DNA from: JAAYXS01 sp964550375
Lineage (GTDB): Bacteria; Planctomycetota; Phycisphaerae; UBA1845; Fen-1342
Length of the DNA: 64,000 nt
Assembly: GCA_964550375.1 (NCBI GenBank)
Contig: CAZJYX010000001.1
Location: 202,262-266,261, forward strand
Direction of reading: 5' to 3'
In this document: positions 26,301 through 33,767 of the stretch, piece by piece
How the letters are laid out: each line of letters opens with the position of its first letter
How positions within the stretch are numbered: position 1 is the stretch's first letter
The notes under the pieces: model-generated
What the model saw: the letters and a program-made list of their open reading frames with translations, nothing else
Told to the model about the DNA's origin: nothing
Databases searched by the model: none
Position numbers and translations under genes: made by a program

Positions 26301-26780
26301 GTCGCTCGCGAGCGTCAGCGTGACAATCGGCACGTCGTCGATCTCGACCGGCTTGACGACCCAGCCGGCCACGCCCGGCGGCACCAGGTCCACGTGCTCG
26401 TCGATGCGCTTGTACAGCTTGACGAGGCTGCGCTCGCGGTCCTCGCCTACGTAAAACCGCACCGTGATGACGGCCTCGTCCGCCCGTGACATCGAGTAGA
26501 CGTACTCGACCCCGTCGATCTGGTAGAGCAGCTTCTCCAGTGGCGTCGCCACCAACTGCTCGACTTCCGCCGCCCCATGCCCGGGGAAGCTGACATACAC
26601 ATCCGCCAGCGGAACGATGATCTGCGGATCTTCCTCGCGCGGCGTCACCAGCAACGCCGTGGCCCCCAGCGCGGCCGCAATCAGCAGCAGGATCAGCGCC
26701 AGGTTCGAGTGCAGGAAGACCCGCACGACGGCATTCGTAAACCCATGCTGCCGGTCACCGCTCTTGCCATGCTCAGCCAT
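23325..26780 (-). CDS. RND-type efflux permease (HAE1/AcrB-like)
   Basis: A 1151-residue inner-membrane pump of the RND superfamily, with the expected two sets of six helices and two large periplasmic loops. Marks include LLVTPREEDPQIIVPLADV, SFPGHGAAEVEQLVATPLEK, the helix-4 proton relay region with SLGLLVDDPIVDVENI, and repeated LTVIGIMPGFWLLN and ATGMIGMIALAGIV in the second half. The subgroup with an early EEDPQI motif is usually annotated as multidrug or metal efflux; the substrate cannot be read. The start is the ATG ending at 26780. It follows the adaptor by 31 bases, and no TolC-like gene is adjacent. Confidence 0.93.
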   Translation of the reverse strand: MAEHGKSGDRQHGFTNAVVRVFLHSNLALILLLIAAALGATALLVTPREEDPQIIVPLADVYVSFPGHGAAEVEQLVATPLEKLLYQIDGVEYVYSMSRADEAVITVRFYVGEDRERSLVKLYKRIDEHVDLVPPGVAGWVVKPVEIDDVPIVTLTLASDATDEHALRRIGEEVVERLAAVENVSRAYVVGGQPRVAQVYLDPERLQAYNVSVLEVRRAIEVTNITQTAGEFAKHDITFRVEAGRAFERVEELRDLVVGVSDDRPVFLKDVADVTDGPAEADSYVRHGWGAARGFEVHAGATGTLIGPAAPQSDEPVLSRPAVTLALAKKKGTNAVWVAQDVIRAAQALRADVIPDDVELVITRNYGLTADDKVNELVEALAVAVFIVIALLTLGLGWREALIVAVAVPVVFGLTLTVNLVAGYTINRVTLFALILSLGLLVDDPIVDVENITRHFRLRGRATRQIVLEAVAEIRPPLITATLAVIVSFLPMFFITGMMGPYMRPMALNVPITMVMSMVVAFTITPWLAFHVLKRQHCAGQPAAGSGSATEPAAEEDDPELVRRSGLYRLFAPLMRPLLNSRLAAWGFLGTMGLLLVVAAGLAATRRVPLKMLPFDNKNELLLVLDFDEGTTLERADAAVRDFEQYLAAVPEVTDFTSYVGLPSPMDFNGLVRHYYLRRGPTVAEIRMNLVGKRNRRQQSHGLGLRMRDDVTAIAERHGANLKIVEVPPGPPVIATLVAEVYGQPDHTYADLMSAAKTVRARLEREPFVVDVDDMVAADSRKVVFVADREKAALSGVSVAEIAATLEAALGGATAGLLHAERERSPLRIELRLPRAQRSGTAELANLHVKGGTGQLVPLAELGRWDEQLADKTIYHKNLRPVVYVFGETAGRPPAEAIVDIQADFAGHGPVGVPEAAGIGSGEVAEVPARPLGARTFLNNGSGIAWSLPPGIAVDFAGEGEWDITLRVFRDLGLAFAAALVAIYILLVSQTGSFAIPVVLMLAIPLTVIGIMPGFWLLNALVGGQVGPYADPVFFTATGMIGMIALAGIVTRQAVIIVDFVHLSLQRGRSLYDAIMESCVVRLRPILLTVGTAMLSAAPIALDPIFSGLAWALIFGLFASTVFTLFVIPVTYWLVYRNRPGHGLPVMEPGA

Positions 26781-26811
26781 TCTTCTGAACCTCTGCCCCA
26801 GCGGGCCCCCG

Positions 26812-27948
26812 CTACGGCAACGCCGCCGCGCCTGTCCCCAGAGCAACCAGTTCCCCCGGCCGCAAGCCCGTCAAGACCTCGATGTCCTCGCCGAAGACAC
26901 GCCCCAATTGCACGGTGCGGCGTTGGACACGTGGCTCAGCATGCGCCTCGTCCGGGGCCGGCGCCACGACGTCCACGACATTGAGTTGGCCGATGCGCCG
27001 CACCGCCGCTTCCGGAATCAACAACACCTGCTCATCGTCGAGCGGAATCAGCAGCCGGCCGAACATGCCGGTGTAAACGCCTTCCGGACACGGCCCCGTC
27101 ACCTTGACCGAGAACGTGCGGCTGGCGGCCTCGGCCTCCGGCACGATCTCGCTGATGCGCCCCGCGCAGGTCTTGCCCAACGCACTGACGTGCACGTCAA
27201 TGTCCTGCCCCACCTGCAAGCGCTGCGTCAACGACTCGCGCACGCGCGCGATCAACTGCATGCGCGTCGGATCATACAGCGTCAGCAGCACTTGTCCGGG
27301 GGTGGCGGTGTCGCCGACCTCCACGCGTTTGTCCACGATGATGCCATCTAGCGGACTGCGTATCGTCGCGTAGCTGAGGATGGTATCGGCCTCGCGGGCG
27401 GCCTGCGCGGCGCGCTCCACGCCGGCCGCCGCGGTCTCCAGCTCAGTCTGGGCGCGCTCCCATTCGAGCTTTGTGGCGTGCTCCTGCTTGTACAGGCCGT
27501 CCAGCCGTTGGAACTCGATCTCAGCCTGTCGGCGCGCGGCTTGGGCGGCTGCGAAAGTCGCCTCGGCCTGCCGCAGACGCGCCTGCAAGTCCTCGTCGTC
27601 GAGGCGCACCAGGACGTCACCCGCGCGCACGGCCTGACCGGCCTGCACGTTCACTTCCACCACCTTCGCCAAGAGCTTGGCTGCGACCGCGGATTCGTGC
27701 ACGGCCCGGATGGACCCAACGGCCGCCTCCGTGGCCGGCAGCGTCACGAGCCGCGCCGGAACCGTCGTACGCCCATCCAGCGGCCGGCCGGCCGCCACTG
27801 CCACCGCAGCGGCAGTGCCATTCACCTTTGGTTCGAATACGCCGGCCAGCCACAACAGCAGTATGACCACGATGGCCGTGAAGCCGACGCCGGTGCCCAC
27901 TGTGCGCCAAGCCGTTCCCGCTTTGCCGCCATTCTGCTTAGTTGCCAT
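26812..27948 (-). CDS. Periplasmic adaptor subunit of the RND pump (HlyD/MFP family)
   Basis: A 378-residue membrane fusion protein. The N-terminal helix FTAIVVILLLWLAGVF anchors it. The lipoyl half-motifs are AKVVEVNVQAGQAVRAGDVLVRLDD and TIRSPLDGIIVDKRVEVGD, flanking an Ala/Arg/Glu-rich coiled coil (about residues 120-185). A beta-barrel and a membrane-proximal domain follow. It links the permease to an outer-membrane channel. The ATG at 27948, preceded by AAGGTGAG, was preferred to the adjoining GTG. Confidence 0.93.
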   Translation of the reverse strand: MATKQNGGKAGTAWRTVGTGVGFTAIVVILLLWLAGVFEPKVNGTAAAVAVAAGRPLDGRTTVPARLVTLPATEAAVGSIRAVHESAVAAKLLAKVVEVNVQAGQAVRAGDVLVRLDDEDLQARLRQAEATFAAAQAARRQAEIEFQRLDGLYKQEHATKLEWERAQTELETAAAGVERAAQAAREADTILSYATIRSPLDGIIVDKRVEVGDTATPGQVLLTLYDPTRMQLIARVRESLTQRLQVGQDIDVHVSALGKTCAGRISEIVPEAEAASRTFSVKVTGPCPEGVYTGMFGRLLIPLDDEQVLLIPEAAVRRIGQLNVVDVVAPAPDEAHAEPRVQRRTVQLGRVFGEDIEVLTGLRPGELVALGTGAAALP

Positions 27949-28071
27949 CACTCACCTTCGCAAGTAACGGGCCGAGTCTTCATCGAGCCGGGCGCCGCGG
28001 CTGGCCGGCTGTCCGCATGGGACGCCGGCCACAGCGTTTCGGCGGGCCGCCGCCCGGCTCCAGTACCTGTT

Positions 28072-28099
28072 AATATATCTGCATATCATGATATGTCAA
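28072..28099 (-). promoter_or_regulatory. Sigma70-type promoter of the efflux operon with a palindrome in its spacer
   Basis: On the minus strand TTGACA (28099-28094) is separated by 16 bases from TATATT (28077-28072). The perfect 14-base palindrome CATATCATGATATG (28082-28095) fills most of the spacer and touches the -35. This is the usual placement of a dimeric repressor operator. The adaptor gene starts about 120 bases downstream. The AT-rich island stands out against the high-GC background. The regulator is not identified. Confidence 0.75.
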
Positions 28100-28229
28100 C
28101 ATGCCCGCGCCGCTGTCACGCCTGCCACCGCATCGCCGACGCCACTCACCGAGTAAACTATCACACGGGATTAGACGTGTCTCGGTGCACGCCGCCGAAA
28201 GCACAACGCCGGACGTCGAAAGGAGACCG

Positions 28230-30074
28230 ATGGGCTCGGGGCGATACGACGTGATCGTCGTCGGCGGCGGACACGCCGGCGCCGAGGCCGCCTGGGCTGC
28301 CGCACGCCTTGGTGCGGCGACCGCCCTCGTCACATTCGACACCCTGGCCATTGGCCGGCCATCCTGCAACCCGGCCATCGGCGGAATCGGAAAGGGACAG
28401 ATCGTCCGCGAAGTGGACGCGCTTGGCGGCCTGATGGGGCTGGTCACGGACGAGACCGGCATCCAGTTCCGTGTGCTCAACCGGCGAAAGGGACCGGCCG
28501 TCTGGGCCCCCAGGGCACAGATCGATAGCGACGCTTACCCTGCCGCCCTGCGCCGCCGCCTGGAGCACTGCCCCGATCTCGAAATCATCGAGGGGGGCGC
28601 CGAAGCACTGTTGGCGGAGGACGCGTCTGCCTCGCAGCACGGTCGGCGCGTAGCGGGCGTAGTCCTGGCCGACGGCCGCCGACTAACCGCCTCCGCCTTA
28701 GTCATCACCGCTGGCACCTTCCTGCGCGGGCTCATGCACACCGGCGAGCAGCGGACCCCCGGCGGCCGCGTCGGCGAAGCCGCCGCCAACGGCCTCAGCG
28801 ATTCGCTCGAATCGCTCGGCGTCCGCCTCGGCCGCCTCAAAACCGGCACGCCCCCGCGCATCGCCCGCGACACCATCGACTACTCCACCCTCGCCGAACA
28901 GCACGGCGACCCGGAACCGGTTCCGATGTCGGCCATGACCGATCGGCTGTCGGTTGAACAAGTTCCGTGTTGGCTGACCGCGACCAACGCCAGCATGCAC
29001 GACTTGATCCGCGCCAACCTGGAGCGCGCACCTTTGTTCACGGGGCAGATCAGCTCGCGCGGGCCGCGCTATTGCCCGAGCATCGAGGACAAGGTCGTCC
29101 GCTTCCCCGACAAGGCCTCGCACCAGCTTTTTCTGGAGCCGGAGGGTCGCAATAGCGAGCGTATCTACCTCAATGGCCTGAGCACGTCACTGCCCGCTGA
29201 TACTCAAGAGCGGCTGGTAGCATCCATCCCGGGCCTGGACCGCGCTCGGATCGTGCAGTGGGGATATGCGATCGAGTACGACTTCATTCCGCCGGAGCAG
29301 ATCGACGCGGCGCTGATGGTGAAGTGCCTGCGCGGTCTCTTCAGTGCCGGCCAAATCAATGGGACCAGCGGTTATGAGGAGGCGGCCGGGCAGGGCCTCG
29401 TCGCAGGTATCAACGCGGCCCGGTTCGTTGCGGGTCGGGAGCCCGTGGTGCTCGGGCGCGGCGACGCGTACATCGGCGTGATGATTGATGATCTCGTAAC
29501 TCGCGGTGTGACAGAGCCATACCGGATGTTCACGTCGCGCGCCGAGCATCGCATGCACCTGCGTATCGACAATGCGGACTCGCGCCTGACGCGTCTGGGC
29601 CGCGAGGTGGGCTTGGTGGATGACGCCCGCTGGGAGCGCTTCCGGGAGAAGGAGGCGCGGCGGGAGCGGTTGCGGGAGGCGCTCCGTCGGCTCCGATGCG
29701 AAGGCCGGACACTCAGTGAGTGGCTCCGGCGGCCGGACGAGGACGGTCGGAGATTTGTGGGTATGTTCGCTGAGCTGCGGCCGCTCGCCGCAGACCTGGA
29801 CGCGTGGGCCAGTGTGTTAGTTGAAGTAAAGTACGCCGGATACCTTGAACGTCAGCGGCGGCTAATGGCACAGGCCGAGGCACTTGAGCAACGGCCGATT
29901 CCTTCCGACTTTAACTATGGACATGTTAAGCATTTAAGGCGTGAGGCCCGGGAGCGCTGGGAGGCGGTGCGCCCCCGCAGCGTCGGTCAGGCGGCCCGCG
30001 TCAGCGGAATTCATCCGACGGATGTCTCGATTCTTCTCGTCCAGTTAGCGGCCCACGCGCGCGCCGACAACTGA
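28230..30074 (+). CDS. mnmG: tRNA uridine-5-carboxymethylaminomethyl modification enzyme MnmG (GidA)
   Basis: A 614-residue FAD protein that, with MnmE, modifies U34 of certain tRNAs. It has VIVVGGGHAGAEAAWAAARLG (FAD site), SCNPAIGGIGKGQIVREVDALGG, GTFLRGLMHTGEQ, YCPSIEDKVVRFPDK, QINGTSGYEEAAGQG and the C-terminal helical domain with a GIHPTDVS-type end. Length and all blocks match the family. The ATG at 28230 was chosen because AAGGAG lies 4 bases before it; the longer frame upstream crosses the efflux promoter. mnmE is not in the window. Confidence 0.96.
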   Translation: MGSGRYDVIVVGGGHAGAEAAWAAARLGAATALVTFDTLAIGRPSCNPAIGGIGKGQIVREVDALGGLMGLVTDETGIQFRVLNRRKGPAVWAPRAQIDSDAYPAALRRRLEHCPDLEIIEGGAEALLAEDASASQHGRRVAGVVLADGRRLTASALVITAGTFLRGLMHTGEQRTPGGRVGEAAANGLSDSLESLGVRLGRLKTGTPPRIARDTIDYSTLAEQHGDPEPVPMSAMTDRLSVEQVPCWLTATNASMHDLIRANLERAPLFTGQISSRGPRYCPSIEDKVVRFPDKASHQLFLEPEGRNSERIYLNGLSTSLPADTQERLVASIPGLDRARIVQWGYAIEYDFIPPEQIDAALMVKCLRGLFSAGQINGTSGYEEAAGQGLVAGINAARFVAGREPVVLGRGDAYIGVMIDDLVTRGVTEPYRMFTSRAEHRMHLRIDNADSRLTRLGREVGLVDDARWERFREKEARRERLREALRRLRCEGRTLSEWLRRPDEDGRRFVGMFAELRPLAADLDAWASVLVEVKYAGYLERQRRLMAQAEALEQRPIPSDFNYGHVKHLRREARERWEAVRPRSVGQAARVSGIHPTDVSILLVQLAAHARADN

Positions 30075-30110
30075 ACGTTAACGGCGGGTCCATAAACATG
30101 GCTGCGAGGG

Positions 30111-30139
30111 TTGCCAAATCAACCCCAATATGCTATTAT
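30111..30139 (+). promoter_or_regulatory. Sigma70-type promoter of the HTH-receiver gene
   Basis: TTGCCA (30111-30116) and TATTAT (30134-30139) are separated by exactly 17 bases, each matching the consensus at five of six positions. The ATG follows at 30178. The surrounding bases are AT-rich relative to the window. Confidence 0.65.
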
Positions 30140-30177
30140 TGTGAAAGTAGGGTATATAGGAAAGATTTGGACGTGAG

Positions 30178-30789
30178 ATGGCCAGGAACAACCGAGACAA
30201 GACGGGCCTGCTGAAGAGCGTCTTCACCACTGGTGAGGTTGCGGAGATCTGCAACCTGAGCCAGCAGACGGTGATCCGCTGTTTTGACAGCGGCCGGTTG
30301 AAGGGTTTTCGCGTTCCGGGCTCACGGTTTCGGCGCATCCCGCGTGACAGCCTAATCCACTTCATGAAGGAACATACGATCCCGCTGGATCGGCTCGAGA
30401 TGGGCAAGACGCGGGTGCTGGTCGTGGATGATGATCCGGCGATCGTGGAGATGCTGGTAGAGTTGCTGGAGCGGGACGGCCGCTTCGAGGTCCAGACGGC
30501 CGCAACCGGTTTCGATGCCGGTCTGCGGACGCGCGAGTTCCTCCCGGACGTTATCGTCCTGGACTACATGCTGCCGGATATCAACGGTAACGCTGTCTGC
30601 CGGAGCATCCGCTCGGACGAGTCTCTGAAGGATGTGAAGGTGATCATCGTTTCGGGTGTGGTGGACCGGCAGGACGTGGACAAGCTATATGCGGATGGTG
30701 CGGACGACTTCCTCCAGAAGCCGTTCAGCATTGAGCAGTTGGTCACTCGTATAATGGAATTGGTGAGTGGACGAGCTGCGCGGGCGTAG
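30178..30789 (+). CDS. Response regulator with N-terminal excisionase-like HTH and C-terminal receiver
   Basis: A 203-residue protein with reversed order for a response regulator. Residues about 15-65 (FTTGEVAEICNLSQQTVIRC to RRIPRDSLIHFM) form an excisionase/MerR-type winged HTH. Residues 78-198 form a receiver with acidic residues Asp84-Asp86, phospho-acceptor Asp129 (VIVLDYMLPD), Ser159 and Lys181 (LQKPF). It probably binds DNA in a way controlled by phosphorylation. Its end overlaps the start of the histidine kinase gene by 23 bases, so the two are very likely partners. Confidence 0.88.
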   Translation: MARNNRDKTGLLKSVFTTGEVAEICNLSQQTVIRCFDSGRLKGFRVPGSRFRRIPRDSLIHFMKEHTIPLDRLEMGKTRVLVVDDDPAIVEMLVELLERDGRFEVQTAATGFDAGLRTREFLPDVIVLDYMLPDINGNAVCRSIRSDESLKDVKVIIVSGVVDRQDVDKLYADGADDFLQKPFSIEQLVTRIMELVSGRAARA

Positions 30790-33109
30790 CAATACCAGCG
30801 GAGAGGGAGAGAAGCCTGACCCCGAGTTGGTACTGACGCACCTGGACCGCCTGCCGACCCTGTCGCCCATTGCGGTCAGGTTGCTCCAGATCACGACGGA
30901 CGGGCATAGCTCCGCCGCTGACGTCGTTCGGCTGCTGCAGGCCGACCAGTCGCTGACCGCGAAGATTCTGTCGGTCGCCGGGTCGGCGTGGGCGGGCGTG
31001 AGCGCTCCCGTCACCACTCTCGAAAAGGCCGTTCCACTGCTGGGCTTCGGCCCAATCCGCAGCATCGTTCTGGCCGTGAGCGTTTTCGAATGCCTGGCCG
31101 GTGCGGCGCCAGGGAACGGCGTCTACGCTTTCGATCGGTACGAGTTCTGGAAGCACGCCCTGGCGGTGGCATGCGCGGCACGGCGACTGGCAGAGGCGCG
31201 CCGGGACCTCCACGTTGACCCGGCCGAAGCGTTCGTGGCCGGCCTGCTGCACGACCTCGGCAAGGTGGCGCTCAGCACGGTCTTTCCGAAGGCGTACGAC
31301 CGGGCGGCGGCGCATGCCAACCACTCCCGGCGGGACATTGCGGACTTCGAGCGCTCGGTTCTGGGTACGGATCACACGGTGGCGGGGCGCCGCCTGGCGG
31401 AGCGCTGGCACTTGCCACGCGAGCTGCGCGACGCAATCTGGCTGCACCATCTGGGAGCCGAGACGCTGCCGAGCTCGGTCGCCAAGCCGATGCTGGTCGG
31501 CATCGTGCAGTTGGCCGACACGCTGGCGCGCGAGCAGCGCATCGGCTATTCCGGCAACCACATGTTCTATGAGCACTCGCCACACGTGGCGGAGCGCTTC
31601 AACTTCTCGGCCCAGCAGATCGAGCACGTGGTGGCGAACCTGGTTGGCGACGTCGTTACGCACGCCCAGATTCTGGGCTTGGGGACGCAGGCGCCCGAAG
31701 CCGTGTATCTGCAGGCGATTACGCGCGCAAACACCGAGTTGGGCCGCCTGAATACCGAACTGTCGGTTAGCAGCCGCAAGCTCGCCGCCGGCGCCCGTTA
31801 CTTCCGCGCCATCAGTCATTTCGATCAGCTTCTCGATGCCACCTCGGATCCTCCCGCGGTTGTCGCGGCTATGGCGGCGGCAGCCGTCGTTGCGCTACAG
31901 CGGCCGCGCGTGGGCGCGTTTGGCTTGCGCGAGCACCACGCGGCGGTGGATCTGTGCTGGGTTCACGACGAGACCGGCCGCGGCGGGCGCCTGGCGCAGC
32001 GCGTGCCGAGTGACATGCAGGAGTGGCTGTCCAGCCCCGGTGACTTGGCGAGCTTAGTGGTGTCCGAGGCCCCGCCGTCCTTGTGTCGCATGCTGGAGCC
32101 GGCTTTCGATGATCTGGGGCGCGCCACGGCCTGGCTCATTCCCGTGGTGCATGACCAGCAGCTTGTGGGCGGGGTGGTCTTCTGCTCGGAGGCCGACGAG
32201 CGCGGCCGGCTGGCTCCCGAGGCTGACGACCTCAGGTCTTTCGTCGCGAGCCTGGCCCTGGCGCTCGGCCGGGCCAATGCCCAGGTGGACGCGCGGCGCC
32301 TGGCTGATGACCTGGCCCAGACTAACCGGCGGTTGCAGCAGGCGCAAGTGGAACTGCTGAGGTCGCGAACGCTCTCGATGATCGCGGAGATGGCGGCCGG
32401 CGCGGCGCACGAGTTGAACGGGCCGCTAACCGTGATCTCGGGTCGGGCCCAGATGTTGACGCAGTCGCTCCAGGCCCCGGACGTCCTGCGGGCACTCGAC
32501 CAGATTCGCGGCAAGGCCCATGAGTGCAGCGCGATCGTCTCGGCCTTGATGGATTTCGCGCGGCCGCGCCCGCCGACGCTGGCGCCCGTTTCCATTCCGG
32601 AGTTGTTGGAGGAAGTGCGGGCCGATTGGTTGCAGCGCGCCGAGCTGGGCGACGCGGCGCTCGAGCTTGAAGTGCGGATGACTGCGCCCGGCGCGGCCCC
32701 GCGGCGCGCCGCCGATCCGCTGACCATTCGGGGTGACCGCGACCAGCTCCGGACCGTGCTTAACGAGCTGATCAGCAACGCAGTGGACGCGGTTTCGACC
32801 ACGGGAGGGTCAATCGCGATCCGTTGTCAGCCATCGGTTACTGAAGGGCTGGTTGAGATTTCGGTGCGCGACACGGGCTGCGGGATGACGCCGGCGGTTC
32901 TGCAGCGGGCTTTTGATCCGTTCTTCTCGCACCGCAACGCCGGCCGGGGGCGCGGCCTGGGGCTGGCCCGTGCTTATCGGATCATCGAAGGGCACGGTGG
33001 CCGGGTCTGGCTTGAGAGTGTTGCCGGGGAAGGCACAACGGCGCACGTCGTGCTGCCGCGCGTGCCGCCGGCGCCGGCCGATCACGGCTGGCAGTCGCCA
33101 ACCTCCTGA
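30767..33109 (+). CDS. HDOD-domain sensor histidine kinase
   Basis: A 780-residue soluble sensor kinase. Residues about 20-225 form an HDOD domain (LPTLSPIAVRLLQIT, DQSLTAKILSVAGS, and GLLHDLGKVAL with His162-Asp163). A GAF-like region follows (about 345-500), then a short coiled coil and a HisKA helix with phospho-acceptor His548 (AGAAHELNGPLTVISGRAQML). The HATPase domain has LNELISNAVDAV, VRDTGCGM, FDPFFSHRNAGRGRGLGLA. No membrane helix is seen. The GTG start lies within the end of the response regulator gene. Confidence 0.88.
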   Translation: MDELRGRSNTSGEGEKPDPELVLTHLDRLPTLSPIAVRLLQITTDGHSSAADVVRLLQADQSLTAKILSVAGSAWAGVSAPVTTLEKAVPLLGFGPIRSIVLAVSVFECLAGAAPGNGVYAFDRYEFWKHALAVACAARRLAEARRDLHVDPAEAFVAGLLHDLGKVALSTVFPKAYDRAAAHANHSRRDIADFERSVLGTDHTVAGRRLAERWHLPRELRDAIWLHHLGAETLPSSVAKPMLVGIVQLADTLAREQRIGYSGNHMFYEHSPHVAERFNFSAQQIEHVVANLVGDVVTHAQILGLGTQAPEAVYLQAITRANTELGRLNTELSVSSRKLAAGARYFRAISHFDQLLDATSDPPAVVAAMAAAAVVALQRPRVGAFGLREHHAAVDLCWVHDETGRGGRLAQRVPSDMQEWLSSPGDLASLVVSEAPPSLCRMLEPAFDDLGRATAWLIPVVHDQQLVGGVVFCSEADERGRLAPEADDLRSFVASLALALGRANAQVDARRLADDLAQTNRRLQQAQVELLRSRTLSMIAEMAAGAAHELNGPLTVISGRAQMLTQSLQAPDVLRALDQIRGKAHECSAIVSALMDFARPRPPTLAPVSIPELLEEVRADWLQRAELGDAALELEVRMTAPGAAPRRAADPLTIRGDRDQLRTVLNELISNAVDAVSTTGGSIAIRCQPSVTEGLVEISVRDTGCGMTPAVLQRAFDPFFSHRNAGRGRGLGLARAYRIIEGHGGRVWLESVAGEGTTAHVVLPRVPPAPADHGWQSPTS

Positions 33110-33120
33110 AACGATGTAAC

Positions 33121-33423
33121 TTACGCTGCGATGAGGTTACCGGCGTCAGCAACGATGACAACGGTCGATCCGGCCGGATCGCGCAGCTCGATCTTGACAC
33201 GTCCTTGCGCCCGCAGTCGGTCCCGCAATGCCTCGCTTGCTATGTATACCACGGTGCCGGCGACACGACGGTCGCCGCTGAAGAACAGTTCGCGGAGGCG
33301 CTTCTTGACCGAGTTGGACGTGCGCTGACAGGGCTCCCAACTGGCCCACTCCGGGGGCCGCCCCGGGGTTCTCACTCGCACACGTGCCCCAGCCGCCAGT
33401 TTCACCTTCGCTCTGCTCAGCAT
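33121..33423 (-). CDS. Small conserved-looking protein of unknown function
   Basis: A 100-residue soluble protein, basic in the first half, with a predicted alpha/beta pattern (VYIASEALRDRLRAQGRVKIELRDPAGSTVVIV split by charged turns). No family was recognised. The start is supported by GGAGGT (33428-33433 on the minus strand) four bases before ATG; the open frame continues upstream but is low-complexity Arg-rich. It ends 11 bases from the convergent histidine kinase stop. Confidence 0.6.
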   Translation of the reverse strand: MLSRAKVKLAAGARVRVRTPGRPPEWASWEPCQRTSNSVKKRLRELFFSGDRRVAGTVVYIASEALRDRLRAQGRVKIELRDPAGSTVVIVADAGNLIAA

Positions 33424-33767
33424 ATGCACCTCCGTCCGCGGGCGCTGCCGCACGCCATCTTCTGACAAGTACTGCAATTCCGTGGGTCGCCGTCGCCTGC
33501 TACAACATTGGCGACTACGGCGGGAGGGCCGGGTTGACCGCCGCTCCCCATACCGCGCTCTCACCGGCAGAATACGCCTTCCCAAGAGTCCCGCCACGCC
33601 ACCCGCCCACAGATTTCGGATAAGAGTATGTCAAGAAATCGTTTGCGGTCTCGCTGCCGCCGATGGGCGTGCGGCTGGCCGCTTGTTCGGCCGCGCGGCC
33701 GACCGCCGCCCCAGTTTTCCTCTCTGGTCAGCTATGCAGGGCCGGCGCGGCGTGACAGAATCCCCTT
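33424..33767. other. Divergent gap between the small unknown gene and the AsmA-like gene
   Basis: A 344-base gap. A minus-strand TTGACA is at 33629-33634 but no good -10 follows at 16-18 bases. No RNA gene, repeat or coding frame is convincing. Confidence 0.5.

Noticed and set aside
23595..26489. A 964-residue open frame on the plus strand across the RND permease
   Set aside because: It is rich in His, Arg and Gln with no domain; the opposite strand encodes a complete permease.
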